From positions 1 to 38,170 of the forward strand of contig JALSIC010000104.1 in assembly GCA_026981935.1 (NCBI GenBank): a stretch of 38,170 bases of DNA, read 5' to 3'. The position numbers and the translations under genes are program-made. The stretch is from Gammaproteobacteria bacterium. GTDB taxonomy: Bacteria; Pseudomonadota; Gammaproteobacteria; SZUA-140. Numbering within the stretch: position 1 is the first letter of the stretch; every line of letters starts with the position of its first letter. The notes below the pieces were generated by a model that saw nothing but the letters and a program-made list of their open reading frames with translations, made no database searches and had not been told where the DNA came from. Positions 6,998 to 21,713 of the stretch are shown here, piece by piece.

Positions 6998-7052
6998 CCC
7001 CTCGAGGCCCGTATCCAGGTCGCACAACGGCCCTCAGTCAATGATGCAAGTC
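6998..7052 (+). repeat. Second repeat family (GGCCCG-ATCCAGG type), copy 1
   Basis: It matches 7308-7361 in the same orientation: CCCTCGAGGCCCGTATCCAG here, CCCTCGGGGCCCGCATCCAG there, continuing to GCAAGTC in both. It abuts the end of the tail of palindromic cluster 2. Confidence 0.6.
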
Positions 7053-7109
7053 ATGATGGTCGGGGCATGTTGGCTTCGGTTGGCATTTGTCTTTCCAGGT
7101 AACACCTGT
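7036..7109 (-). repeat. Conserved one-sided tail of the palindromic repeat, copy C (diverged)
   Basis: Read on minus it begins ACAGGTGTTACCTGGAAAGA and ends near GACTTGCATCATTGACT. This follows the layout of the tails at 4251-4320 and 20545-20614, with more differences. It points toward the 3' end of the yccA-like gene. Confidence 0.6.
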
Positions 7110-7245
7110 CATTCGAGCACAGCGGGAAATGACGCTTTTTCGTCATTCCGAGCGCAGCGAGGAATCCGAGGTCGCAGACGCAGGATTTCTCCCTGCGGTC
7201 GAAATGACAGAGAAGTGAGGTCAAAATGACAGGAGAGAGGTCGAA
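7105..7245 (-). repeat. Palindromic repeat cluster 2
   Basis: An inverted-orientation copy of the family at 3953-4255. Arms include GTCATTCCGAGCGCAGCGAG with AGGATTTCTCCCTGCGGTCG, and further AAATGACAG units to the right (7200-7215, 7226-7233). The arms use both CATTCCGA and CATTTCGA variants. Confidence 0.75.
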
Positions 7246-7307
7246 ATGCCTAAGCAGTGTGGTGGCAATGACAAAGCAGCGTGGTGGGAATGGCAAGGAG
7301 ATGCCGG

Positions 7308-7361
7308 CCCTCGGGGCCCGCATCCAGGCCGCACGACGGGTGCCAGGCATTAACGCAAGTC
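7308..7361 (+). repeat. Second repeat family, copy 2
   Basis: A direct repeat of 6998-7052. Just beyond it, read on minus, CTATTGAGACTTGCGTTAAT matches the end of palindromic tail A (CTATTGAGACTTGCATTGAT), so the two repeat families share this junction sequence. Confidence 0.6.
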
Positions 7362-7463
7362 TCAATAGACAGGGCGCTGGGGCCGGGCGAAGGCATTGCG
7401 CCGGGGGTGGCGCGCCCGGGCACCTCGTAAACCGGAGCGTGGCAATGATGGAAACGTCATGAG

Positions 7464-8453
7464 ATGAATGAAACGCATCCCTTTGCACACTATGTCCGTA
7501 TCCTGGGCCGGGGGAAAAAAGGCGCCCGGTCGCTGACTTTCGATGAGGCCCGCGAGGCCATGTCCATGATCCTGGCAGGGCAGGTGGAAGCGGTCCAGCT
7601 GGGCGCCTTTCTCATGCTGCTGCGGGTCAAGGAAGAAAGCCCGGAAGAGCTGGCCGGCTTCGTCCAGGCCGCGCGCGCAAGTCTCGAGCTCCCGCCCCGC
7701 CTGCCGGCAGTGACCCTGGACTGGTCGAGCTATGCCGGTAAGCGCCGCCAGTTGCCCTGGTTCATCCTGGCCGCCCTGCTCCTGGCGGAAAGCGGGATCT
7801 CCATCCTCATGCATGGCACGCGGGGCTTCAGGGACGACCGCCTCTACACCCCCGATGCCCTCGCCGCCCTGGGCATCCCCCTGTGCCGGGACTTCACCGC
7901 AGTGGGCCGGGAGATCGAGCGAAGCCGTTTTGCCTTCATCGACCTGGCGCATTTCTGTCCCCGCCTGAAGGAAATCCTCAACCTGCGCCACCTGCTGGGG
8001 CTGCGCTCGCCGGTGAACACCCTGCTGCGCATGCTCAATCCCCTGAATGCGCCCTGCCTGCTGCAGGGCATCTTTCACCCCGGCTACCGCGTGATTCATC
8101 AGCAGGCGGCCCTGCTGCTGGAACAGCCCCGCATGGCGGTCTTCAAGGGCGAAGGCGGCGAGGCCGAACGCAACCCGGACCTGCCCTGCCCGGTGTTATC
8201 GGTCCACGAGGGCGAGGCGCTGGAAGAGACCTGGCCGGCGCTCTTTTCGCGTCGTCACCTCAAGGCCGAAACCATGGATCCGAGGCACCTGGCGGCCCTG
8301 TGGCGCGGCGAAACAGAAGACGAATACGGCACCGCCGCCGTCATCGCCACGGCGGCCATCGCCCTGCGCCTGCTGGGCAGGGCCGACGGCCTCGAGACGG
8401 CCCATGGACTGGCGGAGACGATGTGGGCGATGCGCAACAGGGAAAGACTGTAA
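7464..8453 (+). CDS. ybiB: YbiB/TrpD2-family glycosyl-transferase-like nucleic-acid-binding protein
   Basis: A 329-residue protein with the TrpD (anthranilate phosphoribosyltransferase) fold. A helical N-terminal domain (FDEAREAMSMILAGQVEAVQ, LGAFLMLLRVKEESPEELAG) is followed by the alpha/beta domain with LMHGTRGF where TrpD binds phosphoribosyl pyrophosphate, and NLRHLLGLRSPVNTLLRMLNP. Family knowledge: E. coli YbiB (TrpD2) lacks the anthranilate activity and binds nucleic acids. No trp genes are nearby, in keeping with TrpD2 rather than TrpD. The ATG at 7464 gives the family N-terminus, but its ribosome binding site is poor (GATG upstream). It converges with cysG. Confidence 0.82.
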   Translation: MNETHPFAHYVRILGRGKKGARSLTFDEAREAMSMILAGQVEAVQLGAFLMLLRVKEESPEELAGFVQAARASLELPPRLPAVTLDWSSYAGKRRQLPWFILAALLLAESGISILMHGTRGFRDDRLYTPDALAALGIPLCRDFTAVGREIERSRFAFIDLAHFCPRLKEILNLRHLLGLRSPVNTLLRMLNPLNAPCLLQGIFHPGYRVIHQQAALLLEQPRMAVFKGEGGEAERNPDLPCPVLSVHEGEALEETWPALFSRRHLKAETMDPRHLAALWRGETEDEYGTAAVIATAAIALRLLGRADGLETAHGLAETMWAMRNRERL

Positions 8454-8461
8454 AAGGCAAT

Positions 8462-8478
8462 GCCGAGTGCAACTCGGC
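8462..8478. repeat. Small palindrome GCCGAGT-N3-ACTCGGC, copy 2 (possible cysG terminator)
   Basis: Perfect 7-bp arms around GCA, between the convergent ybiB and cysG genes. On the minus strand the hairpin is followed by ATTGCCTTTT, a weak U-tract. The same arms occur at 3819-3835. Confidence 0.5.
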
Positions 8479-8496
8479 GCTCCATTCTGTCTTCTG

Positions 8497-9888
8497 TCAT
8501 CCGTCCTCTGTCCGCCGGTACCAGGCCAGGGTGTCGTGCAGGCGCACGACCTCGCCCACGATCACCAGAGTGGGGGCATGGATCTCTGCCTCCAGGACTT
8601 GTGAGGGCAGCGTCTCCAGGCTCCCGACAAGCACCTGCTGCCGGGGTGTCGTCCCCTGGGCCACCAGGGCCGCTGGCGTCTCCGGCGCCAGGCCGTGGGC
8701 CACCAGCTCGCGGCAGATCAGATCGAGCCCCGTCAAGCCCATGTAGATCACGATGGTCTGCTGGGGTTGCACGATCTTGTCCCAGTCCAGGTTGAGACGG
8801 CCGTCCCTGAGATGGCCGGTAACGAAGACCACGGACTGGGCATGGTCGCGATGGGTGAGCGGTATGCCGGCATAGGCGGCGCAGCCGCTCGCGGCGGTGA
8901 TGCCCGGCACGACCTGGAAGGGAATGCCTTCCCGCGAGAGGCTCTCGATCTCCTCGCCGCCGCGCCCGAAGATGAAGGGGTCGCCGCCCTTGAGGCGCAG
9001 CACCTTCTTGCCCGCACGGGCATGTTCCACCAGCAGGCGGTTGATCTCGACCTGGCGCACGCTGTGATAGTTCCGTTTCTTTCCCACGTAGTAGCGGGGC
9101 GCGTCGCGCCGCGCCATGGCGAGAATCTCGGGCGAGACCAGACGGTCGTAGAAGACGATGTCCGCCTGCTGCATGAGGCGCAGGGCACGAAACGTGAGCA
9201 GATCGGGATCGCCCGGGCCTGCACCCACCAGATAGACCTCCCCCCTGAATGGCGGCCGGGCATCGTCGAGACTGCGCCGGATCAGTTCGGCCGCCTCGCG
9301 CTCGCGTCCCGCAAAGACCATCTCCGTCACCGGGCCTTGCAGGATGCGCTCCCAGAAGCGGCGCCGTTCACGCCCGTCGGCAAAACGTGCCTTGACCCTT
9401 TCACGAAAACCGCCCAGAAGCCGGGCCAGGCGCCCGTAACCGGCGGGGATCACGGCCTCCAGGTGGGCTCTGAGCAAGCGTGCCAGGACAGGCGAAGCCC
9501 CACCCGTGGACACCGCGATGGTCACCGGCGCGCGGTCCACGATGGAGGGAAAGATGAAACTGCACAAGGCCGGCTGATCCACGACATTGACGGGAATGTT
9601 GCGCGCCCGGGCCGCTCTGGAGACCCGGCGGTTGAGATCCACATCGTCGGTGGCGGCCACGACCAGGACGGCGTCTTCCAGCAGGGACTCGGCATAGGGC
9701 ATGGCATGATGCGTGATCTCCCCTGCCGCCGCCTGCGCCTGCAAGCCTTCGGCGAGCCGCGGTGCCACCACTTCCACCCTCGCCCCGGCCTGGCGCAGCA
9801 AGGCCACCTTGCGGGCAGCCACCTCGCCGCCGCCCACCACCAGGCAGCGGCGGTCACGCAGATCGAGGAAAACCGGCAGATGCTCCAC
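8497..9888 (-). CDS. cysG: Siroheme synthase CysG (trifunctional)
   Basis: A 463-residue protein starting at a GTG (9886-9888), ten bases after the serS stop. CysG converts uroporphyrinogen III to siroheme, the cofactor of sulfite and nitrite reductases. Residues 1-about 150 form the NAD-dependent dehydrogenase/ferrochelatase module ([16 protein letters not shown], then [14 protein letters not shown]). From about residue 215 the SAM-dependent uroporphyrinogen methyltransferase follows ([54 protein letters not shown]). The length is that of the fused E. coli enzyme. It probably forms one operon with serS. Confidence 0.95.
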   Translation of the reverse strand: MEHLPVFLDLRDRRCLVVGGGEVAARKVALLRQAGARVEVVAPRLAEGLQAQAAAGEITHHAMPYAESLLEDAVLVVAATDDVDLNRRVSRAARARNIPVNVVDQPALCSFIFPSIVDRAPVTIAVSTGGASPVLARLLRAHLEAVIPAGYGRLARLLGGFRERVKARFADGRERRRFWERILQGPVTEMVFAGREREAAELIRRSLDDARPPFRGEVYLVGAGPGDPDLLTFRALRLMQQADIVFYDRLVSPEILAMARRDAPRYYVGKKRNYHSVRQVEINRLLVEHARAGKKVLRLKGGDPFIFGRGGEEIESLSREGIPFQVVPGITAASGCAAYAGIPLTHRDHAQSVVFVTGHLRDGRLNLDWDKIVQPQQTIVIYMGLTGLDLICRELVAHGLAPETPAALVAQGTTPRQQVLVGSLETLPSQVLEAEIHAPTLVIVGEVVRLHDTLAWYRRTEDG

Positions 9889-9898
9889 GGTACCCGGG

Positions 9899-11476
<1,578 letters not shown>

Positions 11477-11488
11477 TCAGGTCACGAT

Positions 11489-12916
<1,428 letters not shown>

Positions 12917-12921
12917 TCATG

Positions 12922-13542
12922 TCATACCGCCATCAACTGCCGTGCCGTCTGACTCAGCTTGCGGCGCTGGAAGACAAGCTGCCAGCGGCTCCCGCCGCTC
13001 TGGCGCCACAGCACCGCCGAGCGGATTCCCGCCAGGAGCAGGGCCCGGACCCGGGCGGCATTGGCGGGCGACGACAGATAACCCTGTTCACCCTGCACGA
13101 CGATGCGCGGTGTCAGTGTGCTGATGGTGTTCACGTAGAGGTCGGCCAGGGCGGCAATGATGTTTTCGTGCGTGAGGGAAAAATGCGCGGCCTGCTCACG
13201 AATACGCTCGATGCCTTCGGCCAGGGTCTGAAGCAGGTCGCGGCGCTTGGACAGCTTGCGCTCCAGATAAAGAATGGCGATCACGTAACGCGTCACGTCG
13301 AGGTTGTTGCGCTTGTCACCCTCGCCGAACTGATCGATGACCAGCCGCAGCCCGCGGGCCACATGGTAACGCCCCCCGTAGACCGATTCGGTCGTCTCGG
13401 GATCGACCTCGAAAATACTGCGGATGCAGGTTTCGAAATCGCCCTCGTCCACCCGCCCCTCGCACGCCACCTGCTTCACCAGCGCGGCCGCCTGGAATAC
13501 CCCCGCAAGCGCCAGGGTGGCATCAGCCGGTGAACGCGACAT
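12922..13542 (-). CDS. hflD: HflD, lysogenisation regulator homologue
   Basis: A 206-residue protein close to the 213 of E. coli HflD. The ATG (13540-13542) has AAGGAAGG upstream and lies inside the end of mnmA, a 20-base overlap that suggests coupled translation. Helical throughout ([52 protein letters not shown]). In E. coli, HflD is membrane-associated and interacts with phage lambda CII, and its host role is unclear. The position directly after mnmA and before purB is the conserved gammaproteobacterial arrangement and supports the call. Confidence 0.92.
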   Translation of the reverse strand: MSRSPADATLALAGVFQAAALVKQVACEGRVDEGDFETCIRSIFEVDPETTESVYGGRYHVARGLRLVIDQFGEGDKRNNLDVTRYVIAILYLERKLSKRRDLLQTLAEGIERIREQAAHFSLTHENIIAALADLYVNTISTLTPRIVVQGEQGYLSSPANAARVRALLLAGIRSAVLWRQSGGSRWQLVFQRRKLSQTARQLMAV

Positions 13543-14680
13543 GACCGCCTTCCTTGTCCGGAACAGCTTCTGCAATGCCTTCCACCGCAGCGATGACACC
13601 GCCGCCCAGACACTCCTCGCCACGATAGAAGACCACGGACTGGCCCGGCGTCACGGCCCGCTGCGGCTGCTGGAATGCCACCCGGCAGCGCCCTCCGCCC
13701 ATGTCACTCACCAGGCAGGGCTGATCCGCCTGGCGATAGCGTACCTTGGCCGCGAGCCGCGCGGGCAGCGGCGGCCGGCCGGCGATCCAGTGCACCGGCT
13801 CCGTCACCAGGGCCGTGCTGTACAAGAGAGGATGATGACTTCCCTGGGCCACCACCAGGACATTGGCCGCGAGGTCCTTGTCCACCACATACCAGGGCGC
13901 GCCGCTGTCGCGGCGCCGCCCCCCGATACCCATGCCCTTGCGCTGACCGATGGTATAGAACATGAGGCCGTCGTGCCGTCCCAGCACTTCGCCTGCCGGG
14001 GTGCGGATCTCGCCGGGCCGGGCGGGCAGGAATCGCGCCAGGAAATCCTTGAAATCGCGCTCTCCGATGAAGCAGATGCCGGTACTGTCCTTCTTGTCAT
14101 GGTTGGCGAAACCCGCGCGCCGCGCCAGGCTCCGCACCTCGGCCTTGCGCAGTTCCCCGAGGGGAAAACGGCAGCGCGCAAGCTGCGACTGATCCAGCAG
14201 ATGGAGGAAATAGCTCTGATCCTTGTCGGGATCCCGCCCCTTGAACAGGCGATAACGACCGTCGTGCCGGACGATACGGGCATAATGACCGGTCGCTATA
14301 CACTCGGCGCCCTGCGCCAGGGCATGGTCGAGGAAGGCCCGGAACTTGATCTCCTTGTTGCACAGCACATCAGGATTGGGCGTGCGGCCGCGGGCGTACT
14401 CCTCCAGGAAATAGCGGAACACGCGCTCCCGGTATTCGCGGGCGAAACTCACCGCATCCAGCTCGATACCCAGCCGCTCGCACACGGCCAGGGCGTCGCG
14501 GGCGTCGCGCTCCGCCGGACAGGGCCCATCGGTGCGCGGCTCCTCCCAGTTGCGCATGAAGACCCCACTCACGGCATGACCCTGCTCCTTCAACAACAGG
14601 GCCGCGACGGAAGAATCGACGCCGCCCGACATGCCGACGATGATCCGCTGCTTCCTCACCGATAACGTCGATACGCTCAT
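13523..14680 (-). CDS. mnmA: tRNA-specific 2-thiouridylase MnmA
   Basis: A 385-residue enzyme that installs 2-thiouridine at wobble position 34 of tRNAs for Lys, Glu and Gln, using sulfur relayed by Tus proteins. The PP-loop ATP site SGGVDSS lies near residue 20. The two catalytic cysteines are in [12 protein letters not shown] and [12 protein letters not shown]. The tRNA-binding and beta-barrel C-terminal parts are complete. The ATG at 14678-14680 is chosen by homology. Its ribosome site is weak, and the longer frame adds a 21-residue leader unlike the family. The stop overlaps hflD by 20 bases. Confidence 0.95.
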   Translation of the reverse strand: MSVSTLSVRKQRIIVGMSGGVDSSVAALLLKEQGHAVSGVFMRNWEEPRTDGPCPAERDARDALAVCERLGIELDAVSFAREYRERVFRYFLEEYARGRTPNPDVLCNKEIKFRAFLDHALAQGAECIATGHYARIVRHDGRYRLFKGRDPDKDQSYFLHLLDQSQLARCRFPLGELRKAEVRSLARRAGFANHDKKDSTGICFIGERDFKDFLARFLPARPGEIRTPAGEVLGRHDGLMFYTIGQRKGMGIGGRRRDSGAPWYVVDKDLAANVLVVAQGSHHPLLYSTALVTEPVHWIAGRPPLPARLAAKVRYRQADQPCLVSDMGGGRCRVAFQQPQRAVTPGQSVVFYRGEECLGGGVIAAVEGIAEAVPDKEGGHVAFTG

Positions 14681-14799
14681 CAGAACTGCAGTCCAGGGCT
14701 GAAAATTGAGCATTGTAACAAAAAATGTGCCGCTTTGAGGCACAAAGAGCGTGGCTCAGATCGGACTGCCGGGTCCCCAGATGGGGCAGAACGGACTGG

Positions 14800-15246
14800 T
14801 CAGGGGTACATGTGGTTGAGGATCTCCAATGGATAGTGTCTGCCGGCAAGATAGTCGTCGATACAACGCAGCACCATGGGACTGCGCAGATTCTCCCGGC
14901 GCCGGTTCACCTCTTCCCGGGTCAGCCAGAGGACATGGAAGATGCCCTCGTCGAGCGCCTGCGTAAGTTCCTGCTCAAGGCATTGCGCGGCAAAACAGAA
15001 CCGCAGATAGGTCTTGTCATGGGGACTGCGCCACTGATAGACACCGGTCAGATGGGTGGGCTGGATGCGGCAGGCGGTTTCTTCCAGGGTTTCGCGCACC
15101 ACGGCCTCGATGAGGCTCTCCCCCGGTTCCAGATGACCGGCGGGCTGGTTGACCACCACCCGCCCGCCACAGGTTTCCTCTACCAGCAGGAAACGGCCTT
15201 CGTGTTCCACCACGCCGGCTACCGTGATATGGGGCTGCCATGTCAT
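14800..15246 (-). CDS. nudJ: NudJ-type Nudix phosphatase
   Basis: A 148-residue single-domain Nudix hydrolase. The Nudix box reads GHLEPGESLIEAVVRETLEE, followed by TACRI. The N-terminal HITVAGVVEHEGRFLLVEE and the segment VNQPAGHLEPGES match NudJ (YmfB), which hydrolyses nucleoside tri- and diphosphates and thiamine pyrophosphate precursors. It is encoded just upstream of mnmA, as in E. coli, supporting NudJ over a generic Nudix enzyme. It is divergent from icd across a 224-bp region. Confidence 0.9.
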   Translation of the reverse strand: MTWQPHITVAGVVEHEGRFLLVEETCGGRVVVNQPAGHLEPGESLIEAVVRETLEETACRIQPTHLTGVYQWRSPHDKTYLRFCFAAQCLEQELTQALDEGIFHVLWLTREEVNRRRENLRSPMVLRCIDDYLAGRHYPLEILNHMYP

Positions 15247-15352
15247 GTGCGAGATTTCCTTTCCGGCATGCTACAACCCCCTCTATCGGCCGGCAATGGC
15301 AAAGCTGAAAGCCCGCCATTGAAAACGGTCATTCGCCCCCGGGGAAGGAAAT

Positions 15353-15361
15353 TGCTAGAAT
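15353..15361 (+). promoter_or_regulatory. Possible extended -10 promoter for icd
   Basis: TTGCTAGAAT provides TG-C-TAGAAT, an extended -10 element, about 110 bases before the icd start. No good -35 hexamer is at standard distance. Tentative. Confidence 0.35.
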
Positions 15362-15470
15362 GGGCGCCTTTGCGGGTCTTCCGGGAGGGTGTCGCAGGGT
15401 ACACAACGCTTCATCCGGCCCGTTCAGGTAGCTCTCACAATTGACCATGTCTTCGATTCAAGGTGTTTCC

Positions 15471-16727
15471 ATGACATATCAGCACATCCAAATACCCACG
15501 GATGGAGAACCCATCACAACCCGTTCCGATCTCTCTCTGGAGGTACCCCCCCGCCCCATCATTCCCTTCATCGAGGGCGACGGCATCGGCGTGGACATTA
15601 CGCCCGCGATGTGCCGGGTCGTGGACGCGGCGGTGGAGAAGGCCTACGGCGGCCGTCGCGCTGTCGCCTGGTGTGAGATCTATGCCGGCGAGAAGGCCAC
15701 CCGGGTCTATGGCGCCGACACCTGGCTGCCCGAGGAAACCCTGGACGCGGTGCGCCGCTTCCTGGTGGCCATCAAGGGCCCCCTCACCACACCCGTGGGC
15801 GGCGGCATCCGTTCCCTCAACGTGGCGCTGCGCCAGGAGCTGGATCTCTATGTCTGCCTGCGTCCCGTGCGCTATTTTCAAGGCACCCCCAGTCCCCTGC
15901 GCGAGCCTGAGAAGACCGACATGGTGATCTTCCGGGAAAACTCCGAGGATATCTACGCCGGTATCGAGTGGGAAGCCGGCTCGCCCGAAGTACGAAAAGT
16001 CATCCGTTTTCTGCAGGAGGAGATGGGCGTCACCAAGATCCGTTTCCCCGAGACCTCCGGCATCGGCATCAAGCCCGTCTCGCGGGAAGGCACCAGGCGC
16101 CTGGTACGCAAGGCCATCCAATACGCCATCGACAACGGCCGTGATTCCGTCACCCTGGTCCACAAGGGCAATATCATGAAATTCACCGAGGGCGCCTTCA
16201 AGGAATGGGGCTATGAACTGGCCAAAGAGGAATTCGGCGCGGTGGAAATCGACGACGGCCCCTGGTGCAGCTTCCGCGCCCCCGGCACGGGGCACGAGAT
16301 CATTATCAAGGATGTCATTGCAGATGCCTTCCTGCAGCAGATCCTGCTGCGCCCCGCGGACTACGATGTCATCGCAACGCTCAACCTCAACGGCGACTAT
16401 ATCTCCGACGCCCTGGCTGCCCAGGTGGGCGGCATCGGCATCGCGCCGGGCGCCAACCTCTCGGACACCGTGGCCCTCTTCGAGGCCACCCACGGCACGG
16501 CACCCAAATACGCCGGACAGGACCGCGTCAACCCCAGTTCACTGATCCTGTCGGCGGAAATGATGCTGCGCCACCTGGGCTGGACCGAAGCGGCCGATCT
16601 CATCATCAAGGGGCTGAGTGGTGCCATCGCCGCCAAGACCGTCACCTATGACCTGGAACGCCTCATGGAGGGCGCCACACTGCTGAGCTGTTCCGGTTTT
16701 GCAGAAGCAATCGTAAAGAAGATGTAG
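15471..16727 (+). CDS. icd: NADP-dependent isocitrate dehydrogenase
   Basis: A 418-residue TCA-cycle enzyme (isocitrate to 2-oxoglutarate plus CO2). The ATG at 15471 follows AAGGTG at six bases; two upstream starts (TTG 15441, ATG 15447) lack a site. The substrate loop has Ser115, Asn117 and Arg121 ([11 protein letters not shown]), equal to E. coli Ser113/Asn115/Arg119, so regulation by AceK phosphorylation is structurally possible. [10 protein letters not shown] carries the Lys-Tyr pair that selects NADP over [20 protein letters not shown] is the family signature. It is divergent from nudJ and convergent with cspD, the order known in Pseudomonas. Confidence 0.96.
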   Translation: MTYQHIQIPTDGEPITTRSDLSLEVPPRPIIPFIEGDGIGVDITPAMCRVVDAAVEKAYGGRRAVAWCEIYAGEKATRVYGADTWLPEETLDAVRRFLVAIKGPLTTPVGGGIRSLNVALRQELDLYVCLRPVRYFQGTPSPLREPEKTDMVIFRENSEDIYAGIEWEAGSPEVRKVIRFLQEEMGVTKIRFPETSGIGIKPVSREGTRRLVRKAIQYAIDNGRDSVTLVHKGNIMKFTEGAFKEWGYELAKEEFGAVEIDDGPWCSFRAPGTGHEIIIKDVIADAFLQQILLRPADYDVIATLNLNGDYISDALAAQVGGIGIAPGANLSDTVALFEATHGTAPKYAGQDRVNPSSLILSAEMMLRHLGWTEAADLIIKGLSGAIAAKTVTYDLERLMEGATLLSCSGFAEAIVKKM

Positions 16728-16830
16728 GCAGGAAAGCGACCTGAAAATTCTGATATTATATGGGTAAATTCCTATCTTCCAGGCCGTGATGCAGAGAGTA
16801 TTTGCCTGTCGGCAATATGAAAGGGATCTT

Positions 16831-16853
16831 GCGCACCCCTTTACGGGGTGCGC
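16831..16853. other. Hairpin between convergent icd and cspD
   Basis: A perfect 9-bp stem GCGCACCCC / GGGGTGCGC with a five-base loop. No U-tract follows on either strand. It may still end or stabilise the transcripts of the two convergent genes. Confidence 0.45.
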
Positions 16854-16900
16854 CCGGGCAGGAGCATCAGGCCCCTGTCAGTGCCGCAGTATGGGCGTGT

Positions 16901-17113
16901 TCAGTTGTCGTCCGCCGGGCGGATGTTCGCCGCGTACAGACCTTTGGGACCTTCGGAAATATCGAACTCCACTTTCTGTCCCTGTTTCAGGCTTTTGTAT
17001 CCTTCCATGGCTATTGCAGAGAAATGGGCGAAAACGTCGTCCCCACCACCGTCCGGAGACACGAAGCCGAAGCCTTTCGCATTATTGAACCATTTAACAA
17101 CACCGGTCGCCAT
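16901..17113 (-). CDS. cspD: CspD-like cold-shock-domain protein
   Basis: A 70-residue single OB-fold protein. RNP1 is visible as KGFGFVS and RNP2 as DVFAHFSAI; the N-terminus [17 protein letters not shown] is the family hallmark. It binds single-stranded nucleic acid. E. coli CspD is made in stationary phase and inhibits replication. The assignment to CspD rather than another Csp rests mainly on the divergent position beside clpS-clpA. The ATG follows AGGAA. A perfect palindrome (AAGTCG AA CGACTT, 17164-17177) lies about 50 bases upstream and could be an operator. Confidence 0.9.
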   Translation of the reverse strand: MATGVVKWFNNAKGFGFVSPDGGGDDVFAHFSAIAMEGYKSLKQGQKVEFDISEGPKGLYAANIRPADDN

Positions 17114-17609
17114 ATTTCCTACACCTCTATTCTTTTTATGAAACAGAACAGTCTACCCGAGTTAAGTCGAACGACTTGTTTCACAAGAAGGTGTCCAGAC
17201 TTCAGCCTCCGGTAACGAAGACACTGGCGCCATCAACCTCATGACAATACCTTCTCACCGTCCACTTTGAGCAAAGTTTTCCCGATAGTCAAGACCTGAA
17301 AATTCATACCTGAAATTCACACTGCCCCACTCTGGCACTGCTGCTCGGGTTGTCCGTCAACTGTCCCACGACCAGGTATTACAGCGCGAAATCCGCTTCT
17401 TCCCTGGCAAGTATTTTGCAAAATCTTCAGCGGGGTATTAAAAAGCAGCGGCCCATCTGTCGATACATCCAACAGACGAACAATGGTCGAGGAATACTGT
17501 TTCAAGGCAATAATTTCGTATAATAATCGCCACTTATCTTCACCCAGGTCATCATCGAAGCCATTGGCGCTGACGGAATTATTTTGTCGGATCAGATATA
17601 ATCGAGGCC
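17114..17609. other. Divergent cspD/clpS upstream region
   Basis: About 495 bases without a gene. It is more AT-rich than its surroundings. It holds the 14-bp palindrome at 17164-17177, a near-tandem duplication CCTGAAAATTCA / CCTGAAATTCA around 17296-17318, and two TATAAT hexamers (17519-17524 and 17597-17602) upstream of clpS, neither with a convincing -35. No RNA gene is recognised. Confidence 0.5.
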
Positions 17610-17939
17610 ATGAGCGGAAAGAAACAACGTCAGAATTACGACGACGGGTTGGCGTTACAGGAGGCGAAGCCCAGGCTCAAACGACCGCCCATGTATAAAG
17701 TTCTGCTGCTGAACGACGACTATACTCCCATGGACTTCGTGGTCCACGTGCTGGAAAACATCTTCGGCATGGATCGCGAGAAGGCCACCCAGATCATGCT
17801 CCATGTCCATACCCGGGGCGTCGGCGTCTGCGGTGTCTTCACCCGCGATATTGCGGAGACGAAGGTTGCACTGGTCAACCAGTTTGCGCGCAAGAACCAG
17901 CATCCGCTGCTGTGCACCATGGAAAAGGCATCGGACTGA
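17610..17939 (+). CDS. clpS: ClpS, N-degron adaptor for ClpA
   Basis: A 109-residue adaptor. It binds proteins with N-terminal Leu, Phe, Tyr or Trp and hands them to ClpAP. The core is intact: Asn35, Asp36, Asp37 (LNDDYTP), Met41 and His67, equal to E. coli Asn34/Asp35/Asp36/Met40/His66, which form the N-degron pocket. The flexible N-terminal extension (1-25) needed for delivery is present. The end [10 protein letters not shown] is typical. A TATAAT sits only eight bases before the start and the ribosome site is poor (GAGG too close). clpA follows after 102 bases. Confidence 0.96.
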   Translation: MSGKKQRQNYDDGLALQEAKPRLKRPPMYKVLLLNDDYTPMDFVVHVLENIFGMDREKATQIMLHVHTRGVGVCGVFTRDIAETKVALVNQFARKNQHPLLCTMEKASD

Positions 17940-18041
17940 AACGCGCCCCGCCGGCGTACCCCGGTAGATGGGCCGCGACACAAGGCAGCCCGCACAGGCC
18001 GGAGAATCTGAAGAGAACATGAGAGCCAAAGGTACCCGATC

Positions 18042-20306
<2,265 letters not shown>

Positions 20307-20330
20307 GGGGAAATGTGTGGTCTTTTCGAC

Positions 20331-20545
20331 CACGCTTCCTTGTCATTCCGACTTCATTCCCTTGTCATTCCGACCACATCTCCTTGTCATTTCGACCACA
20401 TTTCCTTGTCATTTCGACCGGAGGGAGAAATCCTGCCCCACTGCCCCCGAGATTTCTCGCTGCGCTCGAAATGACAGGGATACCGTCATTTCCCGCTGCG
20501 CTCGAAATGACAGGAATACCGTCATTTCCCGCTGCGCTCGAATGA
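20331..20545 (+). repeat. Palindromic repeat cluster 3 with multiplied arms
   Basis: The left arm unit (CTTGTCATTYCGACC type) occurs four times in tandem (about 20338-20419). The core GAGGGAGAAATCCTG ... GAGATTTCTCGC follows. The right arm unit GTCATTTCCCGCTGCGCTCG with AAATGACAGG occurs about three times (to 20548). The whole forms a ladder of nested inverted repeats between clpA and infA. Confidence 0.85.
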
Positions 20546-20614
20546 CAGGCGTCACCTGCAGCGACAAGCCTCAACTGAACCCCATCAACCTCGACTGTTG
20601 AGACTTACATTGAT
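20545..20614 (+). repeat. Conserved one-sided tail of the palindromic repeat, copy B
   Basis: Gap-free match to 4251-4320 at about 60 of 70 positions (counted by eye). It ends in TTGAGACTTACATTGAT, 10 bases before the infA stop codon on the opposite strand. Confidence 0.75.
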
Positions 20615-20624
20615 GACTGGCAGT

Positions 20625-20930
<306 letters not shown>

Positions 20931-20987
20931 TCAAAAAGCGGTGGTGGGCAGCGGGTTTACACCACGGAGAACAGCGAGCAATCCGGT

Positions 20988-21713
20988 TCAAGCGGGCGCT
21001 TCGGGTTCGCGCCAGGCGCCGTTCCGATAGAGCTGATAGGGCCTGAAACGGTTCTTGTAGTTCATGCGCCGGCAGGCATCGATCCAGTAACCCAGGTACA
21101 TCCATTCCAGGCCCCGCCCGCGTGCCTCCGCGATGCCTTGCATGATGGCATAGATGCCGAGACCGCGTTGCGCCAGAGCCGGATCGAAAAAGGTATAAAC
21201 CGCGGACAGGCCGTCGTCGAGAACATCGAGAACGGCGACACAGACCAGGCGTCCTGCCAGGCGGCAGTCCAGGAAGACGGTCTCAAGCCCGGTTGCGAAC
21301 AGGAAATTGCGATAACTCTCCGGCGTGGGATTGTCCATGCCCCCACCCGCGTGGCGTCCCGCCAGATAACGGGCATAGAGCTGGAAATGTTCTTCGTCAC
21401 AGACCGGCGCCCTCCATTCGCAGCGCAGATCCTCATTGCGACGCCACAAGCGGCGCTGGCTGCGGCTGGGGCGGAAGGCAGGCGCATTGACCCGCAGCGA
21501 AATACAGGCCGTGCAGGCGTTACAGTGGGGCCGGTAGACGAGATTGCCGCTGCGCCGGAAACCCCGCAGGACCAGGCGGCTGTACAGGGGGCGTTGCATC
21601 CCCGTGCCGGGCTCCACCACCAGCGAGACCGCCTCCCGTCCCGGCAGATAGCCGCACTCGTGGGGCAGCGTCAGGAAACATCGCAGGCGATCCGTTCCGC
21701 CGGCCGAATTCAT
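20988..21713 (-). CDS. bpt: Leucyl-tRNA:aspartate/glutamate protein transferase (Bpt/Ate)
   Basis: A 241-residue protein. It moves leucine from Leu-tRNA onto proteins with N-terminal Asp or Glu, creating primary degrons for ClpS. The N-terminal Cys cluster is visible (ECGYLPG, then HCNACTACISLRV), as are the C-terminal acyl-transfer segments (TFFDPALAQRGLGIYAIMQG, YLGYWIDACRRMNYKNRFRP). It resembles eukaryotic ATE1 C-terminal domains. The start overlaps the aat stop by four bases (ATGA). The gene is absent from E. coli and present in Pseudomonas and Vibrio. Confidence 0.95.
   Translation of the reverse strand: MNSAGGTDRLRCFLTLPHECGYLPGREAVSLVVEPGTGMQRPLYSRLVLRGFRRSGNLVYRPHCNACTACISLRVNAPAFRPSRSQRRLWRRNEDLRCEWRAPVCDEEHFQLYARYLAGRHAGGGMDNPTPESYRNFLFATGLETVFLDCRLAGRLVCVAVLDVLDDGLSAVYTFFDPALAQRGLGIYAIMQGIAEARGRGLEWMYLGYWIDACRRMNYKNRFRPYQLYRNGAWREPEAPA

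Larger units (their letters stand above)
6865..7463. other. Repeat-filled gene-free interval before ybiB
   Basis: About 600 bases without a supportable gene. It holds a pair of related repeats (6998-7052 and 7308-7361) around an inverted copy of the palindromic repeat (7105-7245) with its tail (7036-7109). Short open frames here encode repeat peptides and are not genes. Confidence 0.7.
20307..20624. other. Gene-free interval between convergent clpA and infA
   Basis: About 318 bases without a gene, almost entirely palindromic repeat cluster 3 and its tail. It probably serves as the 3' end region of both transcripts; no separate terminator with a U-tract is seen. Confidence 0.7.

Noticed and set aside
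16738-17305. 13-bp direct repeat GACCTGAAAATTC on both sides of cspD
   Set aside because: A 13-mer match is expected by chance several times in 38 kb.
17597-17602. TATAAT eight bases before clpS as its promoter
   Set aside because: No -35 at suitable spacing, and it would give an almost leaderless message; kept only as an observation.
20315-20601. Open frames through repeat clusters (peptides such as FDRREKS and SRCARNDK), also near 4103, 7051 and 37919
   Set aside because: They are translations of the palindromic repeats, in several frames, without ribosome sites.
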